Part shown: piece after piece, positions 51,640 through 61,336 of the stretch
Numbering within the stretch: the stretch's first letter is position 1
Layout of the letters: the number at the start of each line of letters is the position of its first letter
NCBI GenBank assembly: GCA_041163745.1
Contig: JBEAQU010000032.1
Coordinates: 5,355-69,354, forward strand
Direction: 5' to 3'
Length of the DNA stretch: 64,000 bases
Source of the DNA: UBA6168 sp041163745
GTDB taxonomy: Bacteria > Bacteroidota > Bacteroidia > Chitinophagales > Saprospiraceae
Notes under the pieces: model-generated
Database searches by the model: none
Seen by the model: only the letters and a program-made list of their open reading frames with translations
What the model was told of the DNA's origin: nothing
Program-made: the position numbers and the translations under genes

Positions 51640-52323
51640 ATGTTCCTGAAACTGTTGGGTCGACGACCCCATCCTGATTTTTACACTCGGTACATCGAAG
51701 GTTTCCGGTCCGAACCGAGCCGTAAGACTTCCTTGGAACAAATCCGATTCGTTGTTTTCGACACCGAAGCGACGGGATTGGATGTCAAGCGGGACAAAAT
51801 CCTGTCCATCGCGGCGGCGGGTATCCGGCAGTACCGGATCGACATGACAGACACCTTCGACTGCCTGGTGTTCCAGGAACAGCATGCCGCGGAAAGCGTA
51901 CCCATACACGGCATCCGCCGACAGGAAACAGCCGGCGGGCTGCCAGAACGGAACGCCCTGGAACATTTCCTCGCATTCTGCGGTCACAGCGTACTGGTCG
52001 GTCATCATGCCGCTTTCGACACAGCCCTCCTGAACGTCGCCCTACGGCGGCATGATGCCGGCAAACTACGAAACAAAATCCTGGATACCGTACAGCTCGC
52101 CATCCGGGTGGAACATCCGTTCCGGGCCTCCGTGCTCACCTACCAGCCGGGCGACTACAGCCTGGACGCCCTTTGCCGGCGTTACCATATTCCCGACCAG
52201 GAACGCCACACGGCCGCCGGTGACACCTATATCACCGCCGTACTGCTCCTGAAACTGCTCGCCCGCCTGCAGCAACGTGGAATCAGAACCCTGGGACAAC
52301 TCCTGGATGTCCCGAACATGTAG
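51640..52323 (+). CDS. 3'-5' exonuclease of the DnaQ/DEDD family
   Basis: 227 residues. DEDDh motifs are visible: Exo I in FVVFDTEATGLDVKRD, Exo II in VLVGHHAAFDTALLN and Exo III in HTAAGDTYITAVLL (His and Asp). The ending LALLLLLL-like LLLKLLARLQQRGIRTL is usual for the stand-alone exonuclease/epsilon-like proteins of Bacteroidota, often annotated as PolC-type or DnaQ-like and sometimes linked to a CBS-domain protein. The N-terminal 35 residues are a short extra segment. Role in proofreading or repair is inferred from the family. Confidence 0.9.
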   Translation: MFLKLLGRRPHPDFYTRYIEGFRSEPSRKTSLEQIRFVVFDTEATGLDVKRDKILSIAAAGIRQYRIDMTDTFDCLVFQEQHAAESVPIHGIRRQETAGGLPERNALEHFLAFCGHSVLVGHHAAFDTALLNVALRRHDAGKLRNKILDTVQLAIRVEHPFRASVLTYQPGDYSLDALCRRYHIPDQERHTAAGDTYITAVLLLKLLARLQQRGIRTLGQLLDVPNM

Positions 52324-52438
52324 CCGCCAGACAGCTTGTAAATACAATTCGCCCGACTCGACCACCTACTGAAAAAATCCCATATTTGCCCCGACGGTGC
52401 CGCCCCGGCGCAGCGACAGGGCCAAACAATCCGACCGA

Positions 52439-55123
52439 ATGACATACGATGACTTCACCGCCGGCTCACAGGACGCCATTTTCCAGGCACAACAGCTGGC
52501 CGCCGACCATGGACAGCAGAGCGTCGGCTCTGCCCACCTGCTGCTGGGAATGATGCGGACGGATGCGAACCGCCTGTCCTTCCTACTGGAGCGCTGCCGT
52601 GTAGACCAACAACGGCTGAAGGATCAGCTGGAGGAGCTGGTCCGACTCACGCCCAAGGTCAGCGGTACGGAAAAACAGTACCTGACCCCGGAAGCCAACA
52701 TGGCACTGGCCCGTGCCAAGAAATTGCTGCCGCAGTTCGAGGACCGCTTCATCACGCTCGAACTCATCTTGCTGGGCATCCTGCAAGGGGAGGACAAGGC
52801 AGGCAGACTGCTGCGTTCCCTGGGCGCCGCGGAGGACGTCCTCATCCAGGCCATCCAGGCTTTCCGCAAAGGCGTTCCCGGCCAGTCGAAGGGTGGGGAC
52901 GAACAGTTGCAGGCGCTGCAACGGTATGCGGTGGATCTGAACGCGCTGGCCGAGGAAGGCAAACTGGACCCCATCGTCGGTCGGGATGAGGAAATCCGGC
53001 GGGTTCTCCATATCCTCAGCCGCCGCAAGAAAAACAATCCCATCCTTGTCGGGGAAGCAGGCGTCGGAAAAACCGCCATCGTGGAAGGAATCGCCTGGCG
53101 GATCATCCGCCAGGACGTACCGGAGAACCTCCGCACAAAAAGAATCTTTACCCTCGACATCGCCTCGCTGATCGCCGGTGCCAAATACAAAGGGGAATTC
53201 GAGGAACGTCTAAAGGCGGTCATCCGCGCCGTGCAGGACGCCAACGGCGAGATCATTCTCTTCATCGACGAAATCCATACCCTGGTGGGCGCCGGTGGCG
53301 GCAACGGGGCCATGGATGCGGCCAACATCCTGAAACCCGCCCTCGCCCGGGGGGAATTGCGGACCATCGGCGCCACCACCCTCGACGAATACCAGCTGCA
53401 CTTCGAAAAGGACCAGGCGCTCGTACGGCGTTTCCAGCAGGTGTTCATCGACGAACCGGACGTGGAGGAGACCATCTCCATCCTGCGGGGTGTCCAGGAC
53501 AAATACGAGGTGTTCCACAAAATCTACATACGGGATGAAGCCCTCGTGGCGGCGGCGGAACTTTCGCATCGCTACGTTCCGGAGCGGCAGCTGCCGGACA
53601 AGGCCTTCGACCTGATTGACGAGGCCGCCGCCAGGCTGCGCCTGGAACTGGATTCCGTACCGGAGGAGATAGACACCTGGGACCGCCGGCTCCGACAACT
53701 CGAAATCGAAAGGGCCGCCCTGGTCCGGGAGCAACAGGACGGCAAGGTAAGGCTGCTGGACGAGCAGCTACGCCAGGCCCGTTCGCAGCGGGACGCCGTG
53801 CGCATGGCCTGGAAGGAAGAGAAATCGCAGATCGACCATATACAGTCCATCAAGCGGGGAATCGATGCCCTGGAGCAGGAAGCGGACAAGGCGGAGCGGG
53901 CCGGCGACCTCGAGACGGTCGCCCGCATCCGGTACGGCGAATTACCCGGTCGGCAGACCCAGCTGAAGACCGCCACGGAAACCCTGGCACGCCTCCCGGC
54001 CGACCGGCGCTACACCAACGACGAAGTGACCGCCGATGACATCGCCGCCATCGTCGCCCGCTGGACCGGCATCCCCGTCGCCCGGATGATGCAGCAGGAG
54101 AAGGACAAACTCCTCGTGCTCGAACAACACCTGCACCGCCGCATCATCGGCCAGGAGGCAGCTGTCAAGGCGGTCAGTGATGCCGTCCGCCGCAGCCGGG
54201 CCGGCCTGCATGACAACCGCCGCCCCATCGGGTCCTTCATTTTCCTCGGTCCGACCGGCGTCGGAAAAACCGAACTCGCCAAAGCCCTGGCGGAAGTGCT
54301 CTTCAACGACGAACACGCCATGGTCCGGCTCGACATGAGCGAATACCAGGAACGACATGCCGTCAGCCGGCTGACCGGCGCACCGCCCGGTTATGTCGGC
54401 TACGAGGAAGGCGGCCAGCTCACGGAAGCCGTCCGCCGCCGACCCTACACCATTCTCCTCCTCGATGAAATCGAAAAGGCCCATCCAGACACCTTCAATC
54501 TGCTACTACAGATCCTGGACGAAGGCCGACTGTCCGACAACAAGGGCCGGACCGCCAATTTCCGCAACACCATCATCATCATGACCTCCAACCTGGCCGC
54601 CGACAAGATCCTCGAGAACTTCGAAGACCTGGAGACCATCGGTGAACAGCACCGCCAGGACGTCGTCGACACCACCCGCCGGGAAGTGCTCGCCGCCCTG
54701 CGGGAACAACTTCGGCCGGAATTCCTCAACCGCATCGACGAAATCGTCATCTTTCCACCCCTCCGCCGCACCGATATCCGCCAAGTCCTGCTCCTCCTCC
54801 TCCAACAGATTTCAGCTATGGTGGCCCGCCAACATTTCGGATTCCGCCTCACGGCCGCCGCCATCGACCTTCTCGTCGATGCCGGCTACGAGCCCGCCTT
54901 CGGCGCCCGCCCCCTCAAAAGGGCCCTGCAGGATCTTCTCCTCGACGAACTCGCCCGGCAGCTGCTCAGCGGCACATTCCCACCCGGCGCCATCATCCAT
55001 GCCGACCGCCGGCATGATGCCCTCATATTCCTGGACACCGACCTACCCGGCGCCCAAACCGTACAGGCATGGCGGGAATTGACCGACTCCGAACAAAATG
55101 ACATTTCCAAACCAGCATATTGA
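52439..55123 (+). CDS. clpB: ClpB-type AAA+ disaggregase
   Basis: 894 residues. The N-terminal Clp repeat domain is followed by NBD1 (Walker A GEAGVGKT at 205-212, Walker B with ILFIDEIHTLVGAG) and a long coiled-coil middle domain at about residues 400-525 (heptad-rich, Arg/Gln/Glu). NBD2 has Walker A GPTGVGKT at 604-611 and Walker B ILLLDEIEKAHPD. The middle domain separates ClpB from ClpA/ClpC/ClpX, and no IGF/L loop was noticed. It rescues aggregated proteins with DnaK. A near-consensus -7 element (CATATTTG, one mismatch) lies about 50 bp upstream. Confidence 0.95.
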   Translation: MTYDDFTAGSQDAIFQAQQLAADHGQQSVGSAHLLLGMMRTDANRLSFLLERCRVDQQRLKDQLEELVRLTPKVSGTEKQYLTPEANMALARAKKLLPQFEDRFITLELILLGILQGEDKAGRLLRSLGAAEDVLIQAIQAFRKGVPGQSKGGDEQLQALQRYAVDLNALAEEGKLDPIVGRDEEIRRVLHILSRRKKNNPILVGEAGVGKTAIVEGIAWRIIRQDVPENLRTKRIFTLDIASLIAGAKYKGEFEERLKAVIRAVQDANGEIILFIDEIHTLVGAGGGNGAMDAANILKPALARGELRTIGATTLDEYQLHFEKDQALVRRFQQVFIDEPDVEETISILRGVQDKYEVFHKIYIRDEALVAAAELSHRYVPERQLPDKAFDLIDEAAARLRLELDSVPEEIDTWDRRLRQLEIERAALVREQQDGKVRLLDEQLRQARSQRDAVRMAWKEEKSQIDHIQSIKRGIDALEQEADKAERAGDLETVARIRYGELPGRQTQLKTATETLARLPADRRYTNDEVTADDIAAIVARWTGIPVARMMQQEKDKLLVLEQHLHRRIIGQEAAVKAVSDAVRRSRAGLHDNRRPIGSFIFLGPTGVGKTELAKALAEVLFNDEHAMVRLDMSEYQERHAVSRLTGAPPGYVGYEEGGQLTEAVRRRPYTILLLDEIEKAHPDTFNLLLQILDEGRLSDNKGRTANFRNTIIIMTSNLAADKILENFEDLETIGEQHRQDVVDTTRREVLAALREQLRPEFLNRIDEIVIFPPLRRTDIRQVLLLLLQQISAMVARQHFGFRLTAAAIDLLVDAGYEPAFGARPLKRALQDLLLDELARQLLSGTFPPGAIIHADRRHDALIFLDTDLPGAQTVQAWRELTDSEQNDISKPAY

Positions 55124-55318
55124 AATAATTTGCTTACTTTGGGATGAATATTCCATTACTTCCACTCCCCGTCGCCCAAAGGATGGGAAGTACCGGAACC
55201 GCCGTCCCTACAGGACGACACATGGCTGACCGGTGCCATTCCCCCGCACCGGTTCGTCTTGTCCCGCCCGGAAGGTCCGGCCCTTCAATCCTCCAACAAC
55301 TACTCTCAATCGCGCGCA

Positions 55319-57223
55319 ATGACTAAACAGCTACTCCTGATGACCTGCCTGGTCACTTACCTGAATGCATCTGCCCAGTCGCCGGTCACGCCCAGACAGC
55401 TACCTTTCCAGCAGATGGCCATGCCCAGGATGCATCCGGCCCTGACCGGGTCGGAATCCCTGCCGGCAGTCCCGGTCCATGCCAACCACCCCCTTTTCCA
55501 ACGTTCCGACCAGGAAGTCACCATCGGGACAACCGTATATGACCTCCAATCCAACAGCGGCACGCCCCGGCGGCTCGTCACCAACGCCGACGGCATCCGC
55601 TACGGTGTCTGGACCATCGGCAACAACGCCGGCAGCGGATACCCCGACCGCGGATCCGGATTCAACACACAGGAAGGTGGCGCCTGGGGGCCCATCCCCG
55701 ACACCCGCATCGAGGACGCCCGCTGCGGATGGGCCAACGTCGATGTGGTAGCCGACGGCTCCCCGGTCGTCGTCGCCCACCGGACGGACCTCAACCTGAT
55801 GTACTTCAGCCGTTGGGAAAACAATGCCTGGGTGCACACGAACATCCCTACCGCTGTCACGACCGGCGTCATCTGGCCCCGGATGGCCGTCGGCGGACCG
55901 GACGGCAACACCATCCATGTCATCGGCCTGACCTACCCTTCCGCCAACGGCGGAGCACCCTATGCCGGCGTGGACGGTCACGTCCTCTACTACCGATCCC
56001 TCGACGGCGGCGTCACCTGGGACAAACAGGATGTCATCCTGCCGGAAATCGACCAGAACTTCTACACCCGCATGGATGCGGATTCCTACTCCATCGATGC
56101 CTCCGGCAATACCGTCGCCATTGCCCTGATGGCCGATTTCGGGGATGTCAAGGTCTCCAAATCCATCGACAACGGGGAAAACTGGACCACCTGGACCATC
56201 AAGGATTTTCCCATCGACGCCTATGCCGTCGACCAAGGCTACACCATCGATGACATCCCCCTCGACACCCTCGCACCGGATTCCCTCGCCATCCAGTCCT
56301 CCGACAACACCGGCGCCGTCCTCATAGACCCGGACGGCACCGTCCATGCCTGGTACGGGGAGATGTACTATGTCGACAGCGACCTGACCGACGGCAACTT
56401 CTCCTATTTCCCCGCATGGATGGGACTGCGCTACTGGAACGAAACCTTCGGGGAGGATTCCACCCGCGTCATCGTGTCCGGTATCATCGATGCCAATGCC
56501 AATGGTGTCGCGGACATCACCGGCATCGACGTCATCCCGCTCTACTTCTCTTCCCTGACCTCCCACCCCAGTGTCGGGACGGACGGGGCCGGCAACATCT
56601 TCCTCGCCTATTCCGGCCTGACCGAAAACTTCACCCACGAACTCTCCACGCCCACTCCCGGCCAACATTGCCGGCACATTTACCTCATCTGGAGCGGTGA
56701 CAAGGGGGAGACCTGGAGCGAACCGCTGGACATCATCCGCGAGGACCTGGTCATCGAACCGGACCTGCTGCCACTGTACGAAACCATGTTCCCCGCCGTC
56801 GACCGCCATGTCGACGACCAGGTGCATCTCATTTACCAAGGTGACTTCGAACCGGGCCTGGCTGTCCGCGGGGATATGGATGCCGCGGCGGACAACTTCA
56901 TCAACTACCTCGCGATCGATGTAGCCGAGCTTGGAATCAACAACACCGCCGAACCCCGGCAGGACGGCCTGAATATGTCGCTGACGCCCAACCCGGCCCG
57001 ACATACCGTCAACCTGTCCTGGTCGGCCGCCAGCGCCGCCGACACCTGGATCGACTTGTTCGACCGCACCGGCCGACGGATACGTTCCCTTCAGACCGGA
57101 CAGGTGGCCGCAGGCCGCCATTCCCTTCCGGTTTCCGTCGGCGACCTGCCCGCCGGTCTTTATTTCGTGCAACTGCGCAGCGGAAAGCAGGCGCGCTCCC
57201 TTCGCTTGGTCATCCAACCTTAG
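55319..57223 (+). CDS. Secreted beta-propeller (sialidase-like) protein with T9SS sorting domain
   Basis: 634 residues with a signal peptide (QLLLMTCLVTYLNASAQ). The body has Asp-box-like repeats of BNR/sialidase propellers (YYRSLDGGVTWDKQD, VSKSIDNGENWTTW, LIWSGDKGETWSEP). The sialidase catalytic residues could not be confirmed, so it may be only a propeller. The C-terminal 80 residues form a type A T9SS domain (SLTPNPARHTVNLSW, then GLYFVQLRSGKQARSL). Extracellular. Begins 195 bp after clpB. Confidence 0.85.
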   Translation: MTKQLLLMTCLVTYLNASAQSPVTPRQLPFQQMAMPRMHPALTGSESLPAVPVHANHPLFQRSDQEVTIGTTVYDLQSNSGTPRRLVTNADGIRYGVWTIGNNAGSGYPDRGSGFNTQEGGAWGPIPDTRIEDARCGWANVDVVADGSPVVVAHRTDLNLMYFSRWENNAWVHTNIPTAVTTGVIWPRMAVGGPDGNTIHVIGLTYPSANGGAPYAGVDGHVLYYRSLDGGVTWDKQDVILPEIDQNFYTRMDADSYSIDASGNTVAIALMADFGDVKVSKSIDNGENWTTWTIKDFPIDAYAVDQGYTIDDIPLDTLAPDSLAIQSSDNTGAVLIDPDGTVHAWYGEMYYVDSDLTDGNFSYFPAWMGLRYWNETFGEDSTRVIVSGIIDANANGVADITGIDVIPLYFSSLTSHPSVGTDGAGNIFLAYSGLTENFTHELSTPTPGQHCRHIYLIWSGDKGETWSEPLDIIREDLVIEPDLLPLYETMFPAVDRHVDDQVHLIYQGDFEPGLAVRGDMDAAADNFINYLAIDVAELGINNTAEPRQDGLNMSLTPNPARHTVNLSWSAASAADTWIDLFDRTGRRIRSLQTGQVAAGRHSLPVSVGDLPAGLYFVQLRSGKQARSLRLVIQP

Positions 57224-57531
57224 CAAGCGCTGCAGACCGACCCGATCCCGGCATTTTCGAACTGGTCTGCGTCCGTCAAACAGCGACCGCCCTATGTTGC
57301 GAACACACAGGGCGGTCGCTGTTTGTCCGCCGGAATACGAATCGACGGCCCCACCCCGGGCCCTGGCAGCTTCCGCTCCGTCGACAGTGCCTTGCACGGA
57401 CCGTTTCCTACGGGACGGTGCGTGCGGTCCGATTTCAATTAACACATAAGTTTTTCGATGAAAAAACAGATATTTTCTATATTTACGCGCTCTACAGCAA
57501 TAAAATTCAATCAAACCAAAATTGAGTCATT
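57224..57531. other. Intergenic stretch with terminator and promoter candidates
   Basis: 308 bp between two T9SS-protein genes. It contains the terminator at 57279-57324 and an AT-rich run near 57435-57530, in which TATATTTA (57478-57485) is one mismatch from the Bacteroidota -7 element. No gene was recognised. Confidence 0.5.
57279..57324 (+). terminator. Intrinsic terminator after the propeller gene
   Basis: Inverted repeat with arms 57279-57293 and 57309-57323 (core CAGCGACCGCCCT and AGGGCGGTCGCTG) and a 15-nt loop, followed by TTTG. It lies 55 bp after the stop at 57223. Confidence 0.75.
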
Positions 57532-59250
57532 ATGAAAAAAACATTTACGAAGCTCTCATTTCTTTTCACGATGATGTCTTTGGCCGGCGTGGCGAACGCC
57601 CAGATCAATGCAGGATCGCCGATTCCGGTGGATTTCGTCGTCACCGCACCGGCTTCCATCGCCGGAGCCTATGATTACGGAACGCAGACGGAGGACTGGG
57701 GTCCCACCCTCAGCCAAACCGTCACCGGGGAGGTTGTCTGGGCGTATGATGGCGTCGACAGCCTTTGTTGCGGTGCCGTCGTGTCGGACGTGACCGGCAA
57801 GATGGCCCTGATCCGCCGTGGTGCCTGTACGTTCAGTCTCAAGTCCTACAACGCACAGCTGGCCGGTGCCGCCGGTGCCATCATCTGCAACCACTATGCA
57901 ACCGCTACGGACGATGGCAACTCCCTGGTCGGCATGGCCCCTGGTGATTCCGCCGCCCTCGTCACCATTCCCGCCGTGTTCGCCTCCCGCAACACCTGCG
58001 AAGCGATCGCCGGCGTCATCGACAACGGCGGTTCCGTGACGGCTTCCTTCGAAGTCCGCTCCTTCGGCAATGCCGTGGCCGCCTATTCCTACCACACGCC
58101 GGAAAGCGAGATCATCCCGCTGACCGACATGGCGGTCCGCTACATCAATCTCAATACCGACACCCTGCCGTCCATGACGCTCAGCGTGGAGATCACGGAT
58201 CCCAACGGCCAGGTGACGACGATCACGGAGGAAATCACCGACATCCCCGGACAGACGGTGGTCGACTGGATCTTCGACACACCCTACACACCGGAAGCCG
58301 TCGGCACCTACACCGCCAAATACACGAACTCCGAAAATTCGGAGGAACTGTCCAGCACCTTCGTCATCACACCCTACACTTATGCGCAGGACAACAACGA
58401 CGTCCTGGTGAACACCGATGCCGGTTGGATCGCACCGGGCAACCAGTCCTTTATCGACGGCGGATTCCGTTATGATTTCGGCAACTTCTACCGCACCGGT
58501 GCGGACGTACAGACCGCCACCCACATGTCCTTCATGCTGGCCAACCCGGATTCGCTGTTCTCCGGCGATCCGGAGGCGGATGCCTTCCAGATCATCCTCT
58601 ACGATGCGGACCCGGACGGCAACGGTGATGTACCCGGCGATGCGGACAGCTACGATGCCCTCAACGAAACCGGCGGCGGTGCCGTATATGTCGGTATCGC
58701 ATCCTACTCCCTGACCGGTGAGGAGCAGCCCTACGACATGCTGACCGTCGAGTTCGAGGATCCCATCACCTTGGATGCCAACAAGATCTACCTGCTGATG
58801 GTGCAGTATGACGGGGTCGCCTCCGGCCTTGGCATCGCACCCTGGTATGCCTACGGCGGTGCCGGACCGGTGGCCGGCGGCCTGGGTGAGGCCGTCTTCA
58901 CGGACCGCTTCTACACGGGCGGCTGGAGCGGCGACTGGAAAGGGGTCATCCGCCTCCACCTCGACGGCTTCACGAATACGGAAACGCCGCTCGCCGAACA
59001 GAAGATCGAACTGTCCCCGAATCCGGCCACGGATGTCGTGCGCCTGAGCCTGGACCTGGAGCAGCCCGCCGAGACCGTGACCGTCCGCATCCTCGACTTC
59101 AACGGCCGCCTAGTAAGCAGCCAGGAACTGGACAATGTGCGGCAGGGCACCTACAGCTTCGATGTCAGCAACCTGGCCTCCGGTATGTATTTCATGGGTG
59201 TGGAAACCCCGGAAGGATACCGCGCCAAGAAATTCCAGGTCGTCCGGTAA
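57532..59250 (+). CDS. PA-domain protein with T9SS sorting domain
   Basis: 572 residues with a signal peptide (LSFLFTMMSLAGVANAQ). Residues about 60-180 form a protease-associated domain: GKMALIRRGACTFSLKSYNAQLAGAAGAIICN is its hallmark (core ALIRRGACTFSLK). The rest is a beta-sandwich-rich region with Asp-rich repeats (YDADPDGNGDVPGDADSYDA, which may bind calcium). The C-terminal domain is a type A T9SS domain (IELSPNPATDVVRLSLDL, then GMYFMGVETPEGYRAKKFQV). No peptidase catalytic domain is present, so a peptidase role is not supported. It has its own terminator. Confidence 0.87.
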   Translation: MKKTFTKLSFLFTMMSLAGVANAQINAGSPIPVDFVVTAPASIAGAYDYGTQTEDWGPTLSQTVTGEVVWAYDGVDSLCCGAVVSDVTGKMALIRRGACTFSLKSYNAQLAGAAGAIICNHYATATDDGNSLVGMAPGDSAALVTIPAVFASRNTCEAIAGVIDNGGSVTASFEVRSFGNAVAAYSYHTPESEIIPLTDMAVRYINLNTDTLPSMTLSVEITDPNGQVTTITEEITDIPGQTVVDWIFDTPYTPEAVGTYTAKYTNSENSEELSSTFVITPYTYAQDNNDVLVNTDAGWIAPGNQSFIDGGFRYDFGNFYRTGADVQTATHMSFMLANPDSLFSGDPEADAFQIILYDADPDGNGDVPGDADSYDALNETGGGAVYVGIASYSLTGEEQPYDMLTVEFEDPITLDANKIYLLMVQYDGVASGLGIAPWYAYGGAGPVAGGLGEAVFTDRFYTGGWSGDWKGVIRLHLDGFTNTETPLAEQKIELSPNPATDVVRLSLDLEQPAETVTVRILDFNGRLVSSQELDNVRQGTYSFDVSNLASGMYFMGVETPEGYRAKKFQVVR

Positions 59251-59328
59251 GCCGGTTCGCACCGACGGAGTCCGTCCGGACCATGGCCTCGGCAAGCAGG
59301 CCCGCCGGACGGATTCCCTTCAGCCAAC

Positions 59329-59363
59329 ACAAAAGGGAACGGAGTATCTCCGTTCCCTTTTGT
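59329..59363 (+). terminator. Intrinsic terminator after the PA-domain gene
   Basis: 16-bp inverted repeat, arms 59329-59344 and 59348-59363, with a 3-nt loop (core GGGAACGGAG). It is followed by ATTGTATT and ends in TTTTGT. It lies 79 bp after the stop at 59250. Confidence 0.85.
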
Positions 59364-59460
59364 ATTGTATTACAGCGTACGGGAACGTACCGGACGGACG
59401 GAAAATCAACAGTCCGGTCGTATGAAAACGAGCGGTGACAGGATGCTGGCGAGGACCGTT

Positions 59461-59928
59461 TCAGGTGTCCCGGTGCCCCCCGACCGGTCCGGCGCAGGGA
59501 ATCTTACGGACCCGTTCCTGATGTCTGCCTCCTTCGAACGGGGTGGTCAGGAACACCCGGGCCATGGCGACGGCCATTCGTCGGCTGACGAAGCGGGCAG
59601 GGATGGCGAGGATATTGGCATCGTTGTGTTGACGGGCCAGGGCGGCCAGGGTCCGGTTCCAACAGACCGCAGCCCGGATGCCCTGGTGTTTGTTCGCCGT
59701 CATCGCGACGCCGTTGCCACTGCCGCACAACAGGATGCCGGCCTGGGCGTGTCCCTGCTCGAGCGCCAATGCCACCGGGTGGACGAAATCCGGATAATCG
59801 ACGGACGACAGACTGTCCGTTCCGGCATCCATCACCTCATACCCATGGCGTTGCAGCCATCGCACGATGGCATCCTTGTACGGAAAACCGGCATGGTCGC
59901 AGCCGATGGCGATAACAGGGTTGGTCAT
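59461..59928 (-). CDS. rpiB: RpiB, ribose-5-phosphate isomerase B
   Basis: Interconverts ribose-5-phosphate and ribulose-5-phosphate in the pentose-phosphate pathway. 155 residues of the RpiB/LacA fold: IAIGCDHAGFPYKDAIV, DYPDFVHPVA, the catalytic-Cys loop GILLCGSGNGVAMTANK and HNDANILAIPARFV. Length is normal, with a short extra tail rich in Arg/Pro/Gly. It is divergent from lpxK. Confidence 0.95.
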   Translation of the reverse strand: MTNPVIAIGCDHAGFPYKDAIVRWLQRHGYEVMDAGTDSLSSVDYPDFVHPVALALEQGHAQAGILLCGSGNGVAMTANKHQGIRAAVCWNRTLAALARQHNDANILAIPARFVSRRMAVAMARVFLTTPFEGGRHQERVRKIPCAGPVGGHRDT

Positions 59929-60051
59929 GCGTGTCGTCGGATTGGCAGTCCCTGGTCGGGACCAAGTTTATTTTACGAAAGTAGAAAGCCCGGATGGAAA
60001 TATGTGGGACATTTGCATTATTTTTCAATCATCCGGTGTTTTGTCCGAAGG

Positions 60052-61155
60052 ATGCCTTCCTTTCGGATACCCGAAACTTTCGCCAGCGTGTTTCAGGATC
60101 CCGTCATACGAATACTGCTGATACCCTTTGCGATGCTGTACGGATTGGGGGTCAGCCTGCGCAATTTCCTGTACCGGCACAAGCTGCTCAGCAGCGTCCG
60201 GTTCAGCGTGCCCGTCATCTCCGTCGGCAACCTCAGCATCGGCGGCGCCGGGAAAACCCCCCATATCGAGTACCTGATACGCCTGCTGCGTCCTTACCTG
60301 ACAGTGGCGACCCTCAGCAGGGGCTACCGCCGGGAGACCCGCGGCTACCAGGTGGTTCTGCCGTCGGACCATGCCCGGAAAGCCGGTGACGAACCCCTCC
60401 AGTTCAAACGGAAGTTTCCGGATGTCTTCGTCACGGTCTGCGAAAGCCGCGCGCTGGGCATTCCCGCCCTGCTGCAGGACCAACCCGATACGCAGGTTGT
60501 CCTGCTGGACGACGCTTTCCAGCACCTCAGTGTCCGGCCGGGACTCAATATCCTGCTCACGGAATACGACCGGCCTTTCACCCGGGATTTCCTGTTGCCT
60601 TCCGGCCGGCTCCGGGAATGGCGCAGCGCCTACCGGCGCGCAGACCTGGTCATCGTGTCCAAATGTCCGGCCGACCTAACCGAAACCGAAGCCGACAAAC
60701 TCCGGGATACCATCCGACCTTTCGGCCACCAGCGGGTCCTCTTCTCCGCCTACCGATACGACCATCCTTACTACATCCTGAACCCACAGCATCGCATCCC
60801 CCTTCAGGAAGACATGGCCGTCTTGCTCGTCTGTGCCATCGCCAATACGGATTACCTGCAGCGTTACCTCCAGGCCGGTGCCGGCCTGGTAAGAACGCTC
60901 GCCTATGAGGACCACCATTACTTCACGGCGGAAGACCTCCACCAGATTGAGCGCAACTTCCTGCTGCTGCCCGCCACGAACAGGATCATCCTCACCACGG
61001 AGAAAGACGCCGTGCGCCTGGAACTGCACCGGGACTGGCTGCTGTCCCAACGGATACCTGTCATGGTATTGCCGGCATCGGTCCATTTCCTGTTCGACGG
61101 GGCGGAAAGATTCGATGCGGCGGTGAAATCCTACCTGCTTAATTTCAAAGTCTGA
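60052..61155 (+). CDS. lpxK: LpxK, tetraacyldisaccharide 4'-kinase
   Basis: Phosphorylates the lipid A precursor at the inner membrane. 367 residues. The N-terminal amphipathic helix (ILLIPFAMLYGLGVSLRNFLY) is followed by the Walker A region VISVGNLSIGGAGKTPHIEYL (core GNLSIGGAGKTP), then the conserved LSRGYRRETRGY, GDEPLQ, LLDDAFQHLSV and LTTEKDAVRL motifs. The frame is open much further upstream, but those residues are unrelated; the ATG at 60052 precedes the conserved region. A later ATG at 60133 would cut the anchor helix. Confidence 0.94.
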   Translation: MPSFRIPETFASVFQDPVIRILLIPFAMLYGLGVSLRNFLYRHKLLSSVRFSVPVISVGNLSIGGAGKTPHIEYLIRLLRPYLTVATLSRGYRRETRGYQVVLPSDHARKAGDEPLQFKRKFPDVFVTVCESRALGIPALLQDQPDTQVVLLDDAFQHLSVRPGLNILLTEYDRPFTRDFLLPSGRLREWRSAYRRADLVIVSKCPADLTETEADKLRDTIRPFGHQRVLFSAYRYDHPYYILNPQHRIPLQEDMAVLLVCAIANTDYLQRYLQAGAGLVRTLAYEDHHYFTAEDLHQIERNFLLLPATNRIILTTEKDAVRLELHRDWLLSQRIPVMVLPASVHFLFDGAERFDAAVKSYLLNFKV

Positions 61156-61336
61156 CCAACCCCGCCACTCAGTCGGAAAAACCGGCCATTGGTCTAAAAA
61201 CAGATCCGATCTCCACGCCCGCCACCGGAACTTTGTTGCGAGCCGCCAAAGCATGGGGCCCATACGGGCCTTCCGACCGCTCCGACCCTGCGCTTCCGCG
61301 AGCCACCCACGCCGTCACCCACCAAAAAGCGACGAA

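Noticed and set aside
55400..57514. 704-codon minus-strand open frame
   Set aside because: Antisense to the T9SS beta-propeller gene, Gly/Val/Asp-rich low-information translation typical of such shadows.
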